Assembly: GCA_016715625.1 (NCBI GenBank) | Contig: JADJZU010000015.1 | Coordinates: 1-64,000, forward strand | DNA: 64,000 bases | Direction of reading: 5' to 3' | Source of the DNA: Bacteroidota bacterium | GTDB lineage: Bacteria > Bacteroidota > Bacteroidia > Chitinophagales > LD1 | Shown here: positions 1 to 8,101 of the stretch, piece after piece | How positions within the stretch are numbered: the stretch's first letter is position 1 | Layout of the letters: each line of letters starts with the position of its first letter | The notes under the pieces: generated by a model | What the model was told of the DNA's origin: nothing | The model's database searches: none | Seen by the model: only the letters and a program-made list of their open reading frames with translations | Translations under genes and position numbers: made by a program

Positions 1-654
1 CGCACCATGTCCGAAAGCGGCATTGTTAAATCCCGTTGTATTGAATTCCGATGCATTAACACCAAAGGCTGAATTCTGATAACCTGTGGTATTGTTTCGC
101 ATTGACCAAAAACCCATGGCGGTGTTTGAAATTCCTGTAGTGTTGCTAACCAGTGCCTGATAACCAACGGCACTGTTATTAGCCCCCGTAACATTAGACT
201 GCAGCACTCCGGTGCCTACCGCAGTATTGGCATTTCCGGTGGTATTTGATTTAAGAGAAAAGTAACCAACAGCAGTGTTATTATTCGCTGTTGTATTTGA
301 TAAAAGCGCCTGGTAGCCAAATGCGGCATTATTAATGCCGGTGTTTACATTTAGTGTCTGGTAACCAAACCCTGTGCTAAATGGAGTAGCGTAATCAATA
401 TACCCTGCCGTTTGATTATTTACTTTAAACATCAATGCCTGTGCATCGGTGGTGCCTAGAAAATTAGTGCCCACGGTTGTTCCGCTGTTGCCTTTTATTT
501 TCCAGTAAGGGAACACGGGGTTCTGAATCTCGGCCTGGCTGAAAGCGTTACCTGTTGTTGCTAAAAACAGCATCAGCAGGATTTGGTGTTTCGTTTTTAT
601 TTGTATGCCTCCGATAGTACAAGCCTTGAAATAAAAACACAAACCGGTTTCCAT
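1..654 (-). CDS. YadA-head-like repeat adhesin, 5' part (runs off the left edge)
   Basis: Partial secreted surface protein; only the N-terminal part lies in the window. A hydrophobic signal segment (ILLMLFLATTGNAFS) is followed by a short unique region. About seven imperfect 17-residue repeats follow, of the form FGYQALxSNTTGxxNTA or VGYxxLxSNTTGxxNSA. This matches the left-handed head repeats of trimeric YadA-like adhesins, which in Bacteroidota often end in a peptidase S74 chaperone domain (not visible here). The start is uncertain. An ATG at 654 gives an unusually long leader, an ATG at 573 gives a very short one, and GGAGG lies just before an ATA codon at 606. Family assignment rests on the repeats; a role in adhesion is inferred. 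Confidence 0.72.
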   Translation of the reverse strand, partial: METGLCFYFKACTIGGIQIKTKHQILLMLFLATTGNAFSQAEIQNPVFPYWKIKGNSGTTVGTNFLGTTDAQALMFKVNNQTAGYIDYATPFSTGFGYQTLNVNTGINNAAFGYQALLSNTTANNNTAVGYFSLKSNTTGNANTAVGTGVLQSNVTGANNSAVGYQALVSNTTGISNTAMGFWSMRNNTTGYQNSAFGVNASEFNTTGFNNAAFGHGA

Positions 655-1363
655 TACGGATTGGTTCCTGGTATCCATCATTATTTTTCCGGTATTTAAT
701 ATATCGCTGAAATGATTGCGAAAGTACCTGACGGTGCCCGTAAAAAAGTTGTCTTAAGACAAGTTCGGTGAGAAGTAGAGAAATTAACCTTTTCGCTATG
801 CGGGCTCTGATACGCGAAAGCGAGGTATCGGTAATGCAGAGGTAAGAGGCAAGGTCTTTCTGCTTTATCCTTTGTTCCAGATTCGGGTAAGTTTTGCGAA
901 AATGGAGATAACGTTCTTCGGGTGTGTGCACGGCTAAAAAACGTATTCGTTCAGCCGCTTCTGATATGATCTGCTTATAACTTTGGTTCAACATTTTCAT
1001 CACACGGATATTTTTATCGGCTGTTTTTTCCAGTTCCCTCACATCGGCACAAAGCAAAATAGTGTCTTCCAGCGCCATAATATTTTCATCAGCCGCCTTG
1101 CCGGCCATCATGGTTTGCATAGCCCCCGAGTTCATTCCTTCAGGCACAAATAGCAACGCCTTTTCCATACCGTTGTCATCAATCACGTAGTGGTATAAAA
1201 GTCCTTTCAAAACTTTAACGGCAGCGTAGTTATACTCGCCCACACGCACCAGGTGTTCGCCTTTCTTGAGCTGCCTTATTTTAATGATGGACGCGAGTTC
1301 CATCAGGTCATTTGGACCGAGAAAAGTAAACTGATGGAAAGCTGCTTTTATATTTTCTAGCAT
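548..1363 (-). CDS. Crp/Fnr-family transcriptional regulator with suspect C-terminal extension
   Basis: Cyclic-nucleotide-binding-like regulator. Residues about 20-120 form the cNMP-type beta-roll (KKGEHLVRVGE, then an FVPEG segment). Residues about 145-190 form the winged helix-turn-helix, whose recognition helix lies in LASYLCITDTSLSRIR. This layout is typical of the roughly 190-residue Crp/Fnr regulators of Bacteroidota. As read, the frame continues about 79 residues past the HTH and overlaps the downstream adhesin by about 107 bp. That tail resembles nothing recognised. Removing one base from the T4 run at 790-793 would place a stop at 784-786 and give a normal 192-residue protein, so the extension is probably a frameshift artefact. 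No cysteine cluster for an Fnr iron-sulfur centre is seen. Target genes and ligand are unknown. Confidence 0.85.
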   Translation of the reverse strand: MLENIKAAFHQFTFLGPNDLMELASIIKIRQLKKGEHLVRVGEYNYAAVKVLKGLLYHYVIDDNGMEKALLFVPEGMNSGAMQTMMAGKAADENIMALEDTILLCADVRELEKTADKNIRVMKMLNQSYKQIISEAAERIRFLAVHTPEERYLHFRKTYPNLEQRIKQKDLASYLCITDTSLSRIRARIAKRLISLLLTELVLRQLFYGHRQVLSQSFQRYIKYRKNNDGYQEPIRNGNRFVFLFQGLYYRRHTNKNETPNPADAVFSNNR

Positions 1364-1513
1364 ACGAGGTTTAAAAGTCTAAAGCTAAAAAGGCTTTATA
1401 AAAACTTGCCGCTAAGGTTTTCAATTGCGATGGCGGGGTGTTTTATCGGGTGCTGGGGTACACGCCCGGCCTTCTGCTCTGCTGCAGGAGAAACAGCGGG
1501 ACGCAAGCAGACA

Positions 1514-1531
1514 AGTGACGGGTGCGTCACT
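1514..1531. promoter_or_regulatory. Perfect 18-bp inverted repeat upstream of Crp/Fnr gene
   Basis: AGTGACG, four bases, CGTCACT. The GTGA/TCAC half-sites recall those of Crp-family proteins, but the spacing is 8 rather than the usual 6. It lies about 150 bp upstream of the regulator start, so autoregulation is possible. This is inference only. Confidence 0.4.
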
Positions 1532-1610
1532 CACCATTAAGAAATATGATACAAATTAACGCCAGCTAACTGCTCATCTGCAGAGCGAAGGAAGCCGTTT
1601 GGGCAGTTGC

Positions 1611-1758
1611 GGTTGCGATTTATCTGTTTTGGTTGGTGGTTTGTCTGTTTTGGTTCGCGATTTGTATCATTTAGGTCGCGATTTGTCTGTTTTAGGTCGC
1701 GTTTTGTCCTTTTTAGGTCGCGATTTGTATCATTTAGGTCGCGATTTGTATCAAAAAA
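1611..1758. repeat. Tandem array of seven ~21-bp units
   Basis: Seven head-to-tail units of 20-22 bp. The best-conserved ones share GGTCGCGATTTGT followed by either ATCATTTA or CTGTTTTA. The first two units are more diverged. A single inverted copy of the core, GATACAAAT, lies about 50-60 bp upstream of the array. No spacers are present, so this is not CRISPR. The period equals two helical turns, and it matches the period of the second array near 27.2 kb although the unit sequence differs. Function unknown. Confidence 0.8.
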
Positions 1759-2027
1759 CTGCGGCTGCTGCCTATAAACAGAGCATCTTCCGCTTTACGG
1801 GAACGAAGAGGCAGGGCGGGCAGCGGCAGTTTTGAGTGGGCAGGAGGCCGCGGATAAACAGAGCAGATTCCATTAATAATGTTCCTGGCCTTCGGATTTT
1901 CTTAAAAGGGAACAGCGCGGAAGATTAGCGGGTAGGGTATTTTTTATTACCGGTAGGTGCCCCAACTACCGAAACATTGTAGTATGGTAGGTATACGCTA
2001 TCCACAAGGTCAACTATCCCGAAACGA

Positions 2028-3350
2028 TTACAAGGCATTCTGCTGCCTGCGCAGCACATGGGCCAGCACCATGCGCACCTCGTTGCCGTCATACTTTTCG
2101 CCATACTTGCGAAACACAGCCGCCACGGTTTTCTCCTCGCTGTTTTGCAGAAAGGCGGCAATCGTATCTACGGTATCGGCCGGCAGCACGTCATAGATAT
2201 TCAAATCGCCCGACTGTATCCAGCGGGCCAGGTGCCCTTTGATGGTGCCCACCGTCAGGCTGCGGATGGTGGCTATTTCTTCAATGCTTTTGCCCTGCCG
2301 CTGCAGGTCGAGGGTGTCTTTAAAGGTGCCGCCCTTTTCTTTTTTGCCCGAGGTGGTGGAGGCCTGGATGGGTTTTAAATCGGTCTTGGAGAATCGCACC
2401 GAGCCGGTGTAAATGGGCTGGTCCATAAAGGTGGCCTGATACAGTTGGTTGGTCTTGCTCCAGAAACTCTCCTTCACGTATTGCAGCACTTCCACATAGC
2501 GTTTCACTTTGCTTTTGTAGGCTACCTCGGCTATGTGGTTGTGCAGGGGGCCAATGAGTCCGTTAAAAATCTGGTGGGTAAAATACTCCACGGCTTTGTG
2601 GCCGCGCTCCAGCACGGGAGCCACCTGGGTGGCATCGCGGTTGAACTCGCGCAGCAGTTGGTTCAGCTGCCCTTCAAATTTGATGGAGGTGTTTACAATC
2701 GACTCAATGGTAGTGGTAATGGTGTCAAACAAAGCCAGTGCCTTTTCCTTTTCCGGTATTTCTTTTTCAAACAGCACTTCTTTCCACTCGGCAATGCGCT
2801 CGCGCAGTTTATGAAAATCGAAGAGGCGCTTGAGCTGGTAATTGGCGTATTCTACCTTGGCCTCTTCCAGCAGGGTTTTCAGTTCCTCGGCTCCGTGATG
2901 CGACTCGCTGAAGTCGGTAATCTTCTCATCGCCATGCAGCGAGTTTTGGGTAATGAGCGAGTGCAGCACAATGCCCTCCAGCGTGCGGCAGCGCGAGAGC
3001 GCTACATACACCTGCCCCGCAGCAAAGGAATGGCCGGCATCTATAATCACTTTATCAAAGGTCAATCCCTGGCTTTTGTGAATGGTGATGGCCCAGGCCA
3101 GCCGAAGGGGATATTGGCTAAAGGTGCCGGTCACGTCTTTGTCTATCTTATCGCTCTTTTCATCTACGGTGTAGGTCACGTTTTCCCACACTTCTTTTTT
3201 GAGCAGATATTCTTCTCCGCTGTCGTTGAACGTAACGGTAATTTCTTTGCCGTCTATGTGCGTTACCTTGGCCAGCTTGCCGTTAAAATACTTTCCCCCC
3301 TCGGCATCGTTGCGCGTAAACATCACCTGTGCGCCTTCTTTCAGTATCAA
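2028..3350 (-). CDS. Pif1-like helicase, C-terminal part (after in-frame stop)
   Basis: C-terminal two thirds of an SF1B helicase of the Pif1/RecD2-like group. Homology resumes immediately after the stop at 3516-3518 in the same frame (PDFRPQEGYILLSTHN), well upstream of the first usable start at 3350, a TTG. The segment contains the helicase motif V/VI region (LAWAITIHKSQGLTFDKVII, then GQVYVALSRCRTLEG). Residues about 150-300 are helical. A C-terminal HTH_40-type domain (QGKSIEEIATIRSLTVGTIK) is commonly fused to these bacterial helicases. The single difference from an intact gene is TAA where a CAA (Gln) codon would give RYQPDF. With the stop read through, the product would be about 733 residues. 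Predicted role: 5'-3' DNA unwinding in repair or replication. Confidence 0.85.
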   Translation of the reverse strand: MILKEGAQVMFTRNDAEGGKYFNGKLAKVTHIDGKEITVTFNDSGEEYLLKKEVWENVTYTVDEKSDKIDKDVTGTFSQYPLRLAWAITIHKSQGLTFDKVIIDAGHSFAAGQVYVALSRCRTLEGIVLHSLITQNSLHGDEKITDFSESHHGAEELKTLLEEAKVEYANYQLKRLFDFHKLRERIAEWKEVLFEKEIPEKEKALALFDTITTTIESIVNTSIKFEGQLNQLLREFNRDATQVAPVLERGHKAVEYFTHQIFNGLIGPLHNHIAEVAYKSKVKRYVEVLQYVKESFWSKTNQLYQATFMDQPIYTGSVRFSKTDLKPIQASTTSGKKEKGGTFKDTLDLQRQGKSIEEIATIRSLTVGTIKGHLARWIQSGDLNIYDVLPADTVDTIAAFLQNSEEKTVAAVFRKYGEKYDGNEVRMVLAHVLRRQQNAL

Positions 3351-3515
3351 TTGCCGGTCGCAGGGGTAAATGTGCTCGGGGAAATCTCCCGTAATCTCAG
3401 CCTCAAAGCCATAGGGCCGGGCATCGAGGCGCTGCAGTTCTTTTTCGTTGACCTGGTTCGCCTTATTGTTGTGGGTAGAGAGCAGAATGTATCCTTCCTG
3501 CGGACGAAAGTCAGG

Positions 3516-4229
3516 TTAGTATCGTTCTTTCAGCGCTTCATAGTCGCTTTCGTCCATCTGCCGGTGGCGGATGTTATTCAGCAGCTGCACAAACTTGCGG
3601 TCGCTTTGGCGGTATATCTTTTTGAGTTCTATCTCGGCAGCATTCAATTGCTTCCACACCAGCGAATCGAAAAAATAAGGACTGGGGTAATAGTTTTTGA
3701 GCACGGCCCATTCCTGTTCTTTCACCACGGGGGGCAGCTGATGCATGTCGCCAATGAGCATCACCTGCACCCCGCCAAAGGGCTTTTGATTTCTGCGCAC
3801 CGTGCGCATCACAAAATCCATGGCATCCAGAATATCAGCCCGCACCATACTCACCTCATCCACTATCAGCAGCTCCATTTCCTGAATCACTTTGCGTTTC
3901 TCGCGCCTGAATTGCAAATGCTCTACCAGCGCCCTGCGGTTGGTAATCAGGTTGAGATTCACCGCATCGCTGTTGGGGATAAACGAGGTAAGCGGCAGAT
4001 TAAACTGCGAATGAATAGTCACCCCTCCGGCATTGATGGCCGCCACCCCGGTGGGGGCCACCACCACAAAGTTCTTAGTGGTCTTTTTGGCAATCTGGCG
4101 CAGCAGGGTGGTTTTGCCCGAGCCGGCTTTTCCGGTCAAAAAGAAGTGTTTGTTGGTATAAAGGGCAAATTGTTCGGCTAGATCGAACTCGGCATTTTGC
4201 ATGGCGCTGCGAATATAGATTTCCTGCAC
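3516..4229 (-). CDS. Pif1-like helicase, N-terminal part (ends at in-frame TAA)
   Basis: N-terminal ATPase half of the same Pif1-like helicase. Visible motifs in order are Walker A (GKAGSGKTT, near residue 35), motif Ia (VVAPTGVAAINAGGVTIHS), Walker B (LLIVDEVSM), motif III (LIGDMHQLPPV) and a motif IV-like IYRQSD. The fragment ends at YEALKERY and a TAA codon, and the helicase continues in the same frame without any shift. The annotated start gives nine extra residues, while the ATG at 4202 (MQNAEF) better matches the usual N-terminus. It is divergent from the permease gene, with under 100 bp between starts. As read, the fragment lacks motifs V and VI and would not be a working helicase. Confidence 0.88.
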   Translation of the reverse strand: MQEIYIRSAMQNAEFDLAEQFALYTNKHFFLTGKAGSGKTTLLRQIAKKTTKNFVVVAPTGVAAINAGGVTIHSQFNLPLTSFIPNSDAVNLNLITNRRALVEHLQFRREKRKVIQEMELLIVDEVSMVRADILDAMDFVMRTVRRNQKPFGGVQVMLIGDMHQLPPVVKEQEWAVLKNYYPSPYFFDSLVWKQLNAAEIELKKIYRQSDRKFVQLLNNIRHRQMDESDYEALKERY

Positions 4230-4285
4230 CCTTAAAGGAACCGATTCGTTTGCTATTGCTTGTTGAAAGAATAAGTTTGTGCTTT

Positions 4286-5521
4286 GTGAACCTCACCGAA
4301 CAAATAAAACTAGCCCTCCGCGCCATTCGCGCCAATGTGCTGCGCACCTCCTTAACGGTGTCCATCATTATGTTTGGCATCACCGCGCTCATTGGCATAT
4401 TAACCGCCACCGAGGGCATCCGGACCAAAATGGTGAGCAGCTTTACCGAAATGGGCAGCAATACCTTTACTATACGGGGCGAGGGAAACATCCGCAAACG
4501 TGGCGGCCCCCGCAAAAACCGAAAGTCCGAAAACCCGCCCATCACGCTGCAGCAAAGCCGGCAGTTTAAAGAAACGTTTCAGTATCCTGCGGTGGTGTCG
4601 GTGAATTGTGCGGCCAACAGCATTGCGATAGTCAAATACCAGTCGAAGAAAACCAACCCCAACGTGCGCATTATCGGGGGCGATGAAAACTACCTGAAGG
4701 TGAGCGGACAAACTATTGCCGAGGGACGAAATTTTTCTAAAACCGAAATTGAAAACGGCAGCGATGTTATCCTGCTGGGCAAAGATGTGGTGGCCAAAAT
4801 TTTTGAACCCTACGATACGGTCATTGGCAAAACCATCACCATCGGCACCAAGAAGTTTAAGGTAGCGGGCATCCTGGCCAGCAAAGGAGCCAGCCAGGTG
4901 AGCAGCGATAACCAGGGCATTATTCCGCTGGAAAATGCACGCTATAGTTTCCCCTCCGAGAACACCTCCTATGCCATCAACGTGATGGTAAAAGATGCCG
5001 GTGAACTGGATTTGGCCATTGACGAAGCAACGGGCCTGCTGCGCGGCATCCGAAAACTGCGCCTTACCGATGCGCAGGACTTCGACATCGGCAAAAGCGA
5101 ACGACTGGCCGACCAGATTCTGGACCAGCTGAAGTATGTAAAAATTGCCACCATCGTTATTGGCATTCTCACGCTGATAGGAGCAGGCATTGCCCTCATG
5201 AACATTATGCTCGTGAGCGTAAACGAACGCACCCGCGAAATAGGCATCAGCAAGGCTCTTGGTGCCAGCAAGCGGGCCATTCGCATTCAGTTTTTGACCG
5301 AAGCCATTGTCATTTGCCAGATTGGTGGTGTGCTGGGCATTATTCTGGGTCTGGCTATTGGCAATCTGGTGGGCTTTTTCCTGAACACCGGTTTTCTGTT
5401 CCCTTATCAATGGGTAGCCGGTGGAGTAGTGTTTACGTTTACCGTGGGCCTGGCCGCTGGCTATTACCCTGCTGAGCTGGCTGCCGACCTGGACCCCGTG
5501 GAAGCATTGCGCTATGAGTAA
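4286..5521 (+). CDS. ABC transporter permease, MacB/FtsX type
   Basis: Inner-membrane permease subunit of a MacB-like ABC exporter. An N-terminal transmembrane helix (residues about 17-37) precedes a periplasmic MacB-PCD domain of about 220 residues with VRIIGGDENYLKVSGQ and GKTITIGTKKFKVAGIL. Three C-terminal helices form the FtsX domain (IATIVIGILTLIGAGIALMNIMLV, with the hallmark RTREIGISKALGASKRAI). The GTG at 4286 (NLTEQIKLALRAI) matches the family N-terminus better than the upstream TTG at 4250. No ATPase or membrane-fusion partner is encoded nearby, so the transported substrate cannot be inferred. Confidence 0.9.
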   Translation: MNLTEQIKLALRAIRANVLRTSLTVSIIMFGITALIGILTATEGIRTKMVSSFTEMGSNTFTIRGEGNIRKRGGPRKNRKSENPPITLQQSRQFKETFQYPAVVSVNCAANSIAIVKYQSKKTNPNVRIIGGDENYLKVSGQTIAEGRNFSKTEIENGSDVILLGKDVVAKIFEPYDTVIGKTITIGTKKFKVAGILASKGASQVSSDNQGIIPLENARYSFPSENTSYAINVMVKDAGELDLAIDEATGLLRGIRKLRLTDAQDFDIGKSERLADQILDQLKYVKIATIVIGILTLIGAGIALMNIMLVSVNERTREIGISKALGASKRAIRIQFLTEAIVICQIGGVLGIILGLAIGNLVGFFLNTGFLFPYQWVAGGVVFTFTVGLAAGYYPAELAADLDPVEALRYE

Positions 5522-5529
5522 GCGAAATC

Positions 5530-6171
5530 TTAGTGCGCCAACTGCTCCTTAATATACTCATCCACATCTTTGTTTACTCCGGGCAACACCGGCAAAGTCT
5601 GCAGTTGGTTTTCAATAAAGAACTTCAGGTCAAACTTGTAAGGGATAAAATAAAACATGAGCGCTTTGGCCACATTCTTGCGGGCTTTGGCTTGATGCGA
5701 TTTGTGTTTTTGCAACACGGGCAGCAAGTATTTATACAATTCATTTTTAACCGTAAAAAAATTATCTCCGGCATATCCTTTTCCGTTCATCTGTATTTTA
5801 TCAAACTTCAATTCGCTGTAAATAAGCGTAGAGGCCGGCAACCAGACTTCAATGGTTTGCCCATCGCGAAACACGCGGTAGTTGCGCACCGATAAATCGA
5901 CCCCATAGCGACCATAATACGGCACTGTGAGTTCGAGTGAGTCGGAAATGGTGTAACTTTTTACAGCCTCCAAAAGCGCAGGCGCTTCTGCTTTGGTGAC
6001 CACAAAAGTGATGCTGCTGTCGATATCGGTCAAGGCACCATTCACTACATATTTAATGGTGGGATAATTGGCCACCAGTCCATCGCGCACTTTATTTAAT
6101 CCATAAAAAAAGGCCGTTCCTATTGCTCCCAAAAAGAGCACCACCAACAATACCGGTTTTAAAACCTTCAT
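5530..6171 (-). CDS. DUF4230-like membrane-anchored protein
   Basis: 213-residue protein of unknown function. One N-terminal transmembrane helix (VLKPVLLVVLFLGAIGTAFFY, read as an uncleaved anchor) precedes a mixed alpha/beta domain. Features include TKAEAPALLEAVK, the paired strands around LTVPYYGRYGVDLSV, and a basic helical segment KHKSHQAKARKNVAKALM. The layout fits the DUF4230 family (anchor followed by a soluble domain), recognised from pattern only. It is convergent with the permease gene, 8 bp apart, and divergent from the outer-membrane protein gene at 6241. No catalytic motif is evident. Confidence 0.65.
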   Translation of the reverse strand: MKVLKPVLLVVLFLGAIGTAFFYGLNKVRDGLVANYPTIKYVVNGALTDIDSSITFVVTKAEAPALLEAVKSYTISDSLELTVPYYGRYGVDLSVRNYRVFRDGQTIEVWLPASTLIYSELKFDKIQMNGKGYAGDNFFTVKNELYKYLLPVLQKHKSHQAKARKNVAKALMFYFIPYKFDLKFFIENQLQTLPVLPGVNKDVDEYIKEQLAH

Positions 6172-6227
6172 AGCTTTCCAATTTTAGATGTATGTGGCTA
6201 AAGTAGCATTTGCTTCCAAAAAAATTT

Positions 6228-6235
6228 TAGGTTTG
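6228..6235 (+). promoter_or_regulatory. Candidate -7 box TAGGTTTG just before the start
   Basis: Exact TAnnTTTG match five bases before the ATG at 6241. If used, transcription would start at or next to the initiation codon and the mRNA would be leaderless. The only TTTG upstream is 15 bp away, shorter than the usual 19 or so, so confidence is low. Confidence 0.3.
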
Positions 6236-6240
6236 GCGCA

Positions 6241-7989
6241 ATGAGTTGCAGCTTATTTTACAGGACCTCCGCCTTGGTGTTGGGTTTGCTTTTTACTTCG
6301 GTAAGTTCTTTGCGGGCGCAAGGCACTTTTATCAACTTCGGCAACGAAGCCAATTACTATGTAGACCGCCTGGACATCAAATACGGCAAAATACTTCCCG
6401 TAACGCATACCTCCGACAAACCTTACCACCGTGGCAAGGTGGCTAAGATGGCCGAAACGCTGTTGCTTTCGAACATTAAGTTTTCAAAAGTGCAGCAATC
6501 GCAAATCCAGTTTTTGATAGACGAAAACGGAGAGTGGCTCGATAGCCTGGAAAGCAAAACCAAACGCCCGGCCTGGAAATTCTGGCGCGAGCCGGCCAGC
6601 TTTCTTCACTACAGCACCAAAAAGAAAGGGCTGTTTGATGTGCGCCTCAATCCGATGGTGGATGTGCGTGTAGGGGTCGAGAGTTATAAATCAAGATTTG
6701 TGTTTACCCGTTCGGTGGGGGTGGAAGTGCGCGGAAACATTAAACGCGTGTTTAGTTTTTATTTTAACGTAACCGGCAACTCAGCCCGTCCGCCCGCCTA
6801 CGTGGCCGATAAAATCAGAACTACCGCCACCAATTATCCGTATGTGCCGGGTCAGGCCTACTGGAAAGATTACTCCTCCAAAATTTTCAAGTTTGATGAT
6901 GGCATCGATTACTTTGATGCCCGCGGATATATCAACATCAACACGCTTAAATACATCAACATCACCTTTGGCCGCGACAAACATTTTATTGGCAACGGTC
7001 AGCGCTCTTTCTTCTTGTCCGATTTTGCGGCACCGTATCTTTTCCTGAAGTTTAGTGTAGATGTGTGGCGGGTGCGCTACCAAAGTATTTTGGCCGAGCT
7101 CAATTCACCTTACAACCGCGGGGCCGATGCTTTGCTGCCCAAAAAATATATGGCGGTGCATCACCTGAGCATACAGGCGGCTCACTTCTTGAACATCGGT
7201 TTGTTTGAGGGCGTGATTTCCAAGCGGAGCAATCACTTTGAGCTGCAATATCTGAACCCCATCATTTTTTACCGAGCCATTGAGCATGCCGTGGGCAGCC
7301 CCGATAATGTGCTCATTGGTGCCGATATAAAAGTGAACCTCATCAACCACTTATCTATTTACGGACAGGTGGTGCTCGATGAATTCAACTTTAAATATGC
7401 CTTTAACCGAAGCGGATGGTGGGCCAATAAATGGGCCATGCAGCTGGGGGTAAAATACATCGACATTATCAAGAACCTGGATGGCCAGGTGGAGTTTAAT
7501 ATGGCGCGCCCTTTCACCTACACAGCCGGCACCGAAATCAGTTACTCACATTATAACCAACCACTCGCGCATCCGCTCGGGGCCAATTTTTACGAAATCA
7601 TTTTACAGTTGCGCTATCAGCCTTTGCCAAACCTGACCATGAATGCGAAGTTTATTACCGCGCAGGTAGGGGACGACACCTTAGACCTGAGCCTCGGCAC
7701 GCCCGCCATGACCAATTATGGTGGCGATATTTTGCGTAACTCGGGAGGTGGCACTACCGTATCGCGCGAGTTTGGCAATAAACTACTGCAGGGCGCTAAG
7801 GGCAGCATCAACTATTTCCAGTTCTTGCTCACCTATCGCCCCTGGCACAATGTATACTTAGATGTAGACATGACCTACCGAAGCAAGTCTTCGGTGAAGT
7901 CGGTCAACAATCCTACGTTCATCAACTCCTCCTTCATGTTTAGTGTGGGAGTAAGAATGAACATAGCCCCCAAGAGCTACGAGTTTTAA
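6241..7989 (+). CDS. Wzi/RemB-like outer-membrane beta-barrel protein
   Basis: 582-residue protein with a signal peptide (ALVLGLLFTSVSSLRAQ). The rest is rich in alternating aromatic strands typical of an outer-membrane barrel. The segment NITFGRDKHFIGNGQRSFFL, followed by SDFAAPYLFLK, resembles the conserved region shared by Wzi-type capsule assembly proteins and the RemB gliding protein of flavobacteria. It ends with a strand closing in F (VGVRMNIAPKSYEF), as barrel proteins often do. It stands alone on the plus strand between DUF4230 and the TonB receptor. A role in surface polysaccharide attachment or motility is inferred from family resemblance only. Confidence 0.7.
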   Translation: MSCSLFYRTSALVLGLLFTSVSSLRAQGTFINFGNEANYYVDRLDIKYGKILPVTHTSDKPYHRGKVAKMAETLLLSNIKFSKVQQSQIQFLIDENGEWLDSLESKTKRPAWKFWREPASFLHYSTKKKGLFDVRLNPMVDVRVGVESYKSRFVFTRSVGVEVRGNIKRVFSFYFNVTGNSARPPAYVADKIRTTATNYPYVPGQAYWKDYSSKIFKFDDGIDYFDARGYININTLKYINITFGRDKHFIGNGQRSFFLSDFAAPYLFLKFSVDVWRVRYQSILAELNSPYNRGADALLPKKYMAVHHLSIQAAHFLNIGLFEGVISKRSNHFELQYLNPIIFYRAIEHAVGSPDNVLIGADIKVNLINHLSIYGQVVLDEFNFKYAFNRSGWWANKWAMQLGVKYIDIIKNLDGQVEFNMARPFTYTAGTEISYSHYNQPLAHPLGANFYEIILQLRYQPLPNLTMNAKFITAQVGDDTLDLSLGTPAMTNYGGDILRNSGGGTTVSREFGNKLLQGAKGSINYFQFLLTYRPWHNVYLDVDMTYRSKSSVKSVNNPTFINSSFMFSVGVRMNIAPKSYEF

Positions 7990-8061
7990 CAACTCGGGCA
8001 GTCTTAACTATACCTTATCAACAGCTTAAAGCCGGCCACTATTACAGGCAGTTAAAAAGGA

Positions 8062-8069
8062 TAGATTTG
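8062..8069 (+). promoter_or_regulatory. -7 box TAGATTTG of the TonB receptor gene
   Basis: Exact TAnnTTTG match 32 bp before the chosen ATG at 8102, giving a predicted leader of about 25 nt. No clear TTTG lies 19 bp upstream. Its position supports the ATG at 8102 over the upstream TTG at 8081. Confidence 0.5.
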
Positions 8070-8101
8070 CGCCCCGTTTTTTGCGGACAAACACTGTTTA
8101 T

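Larger units (their letters stand above)
1364..2027. other. 664-bp intergenic region with repeat array, no gene seen
   Basis: This is the upstream region of the Crp/Fnr gene. It holds an 18-bp perfect inverted repeat (1514-1531) and a tandem array of about 21-bp units (1611-1758). A weak hairpin with CGGTAG/CTACCG arms lies near 1952-1973, just beyond the end of the Pif1-like gene. Short open frames here come from the repeat period being a multiple of three and show no signal peptide, domain or start context. No exact TAnnTTTG box was found ahead of the regulator. Confidence 0.6.

Noticed and set aside
1611..1758. CRISPR array
   Set aside because: Units are directly adjacent without unique spacers, and no cas gene is present.
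1599..1835. Short open frame through the 21-bp array
   Set aside because: 21 bp is seven codons, so any frame without a stop repeats; no start context, no homologous features.
2445..4181. Long plus-strand open frame opposite the Pif1-like gene
   Set aside because: It is the antisense shadow of conserved helicase motifs; it has no domain, no signal and an implausible composition.
4400..5410. Minus-strand open frame opposite the permease
   Set aside because: Antisense shadow; the plus strand has clear transmembrane helices and FtsX motifs.
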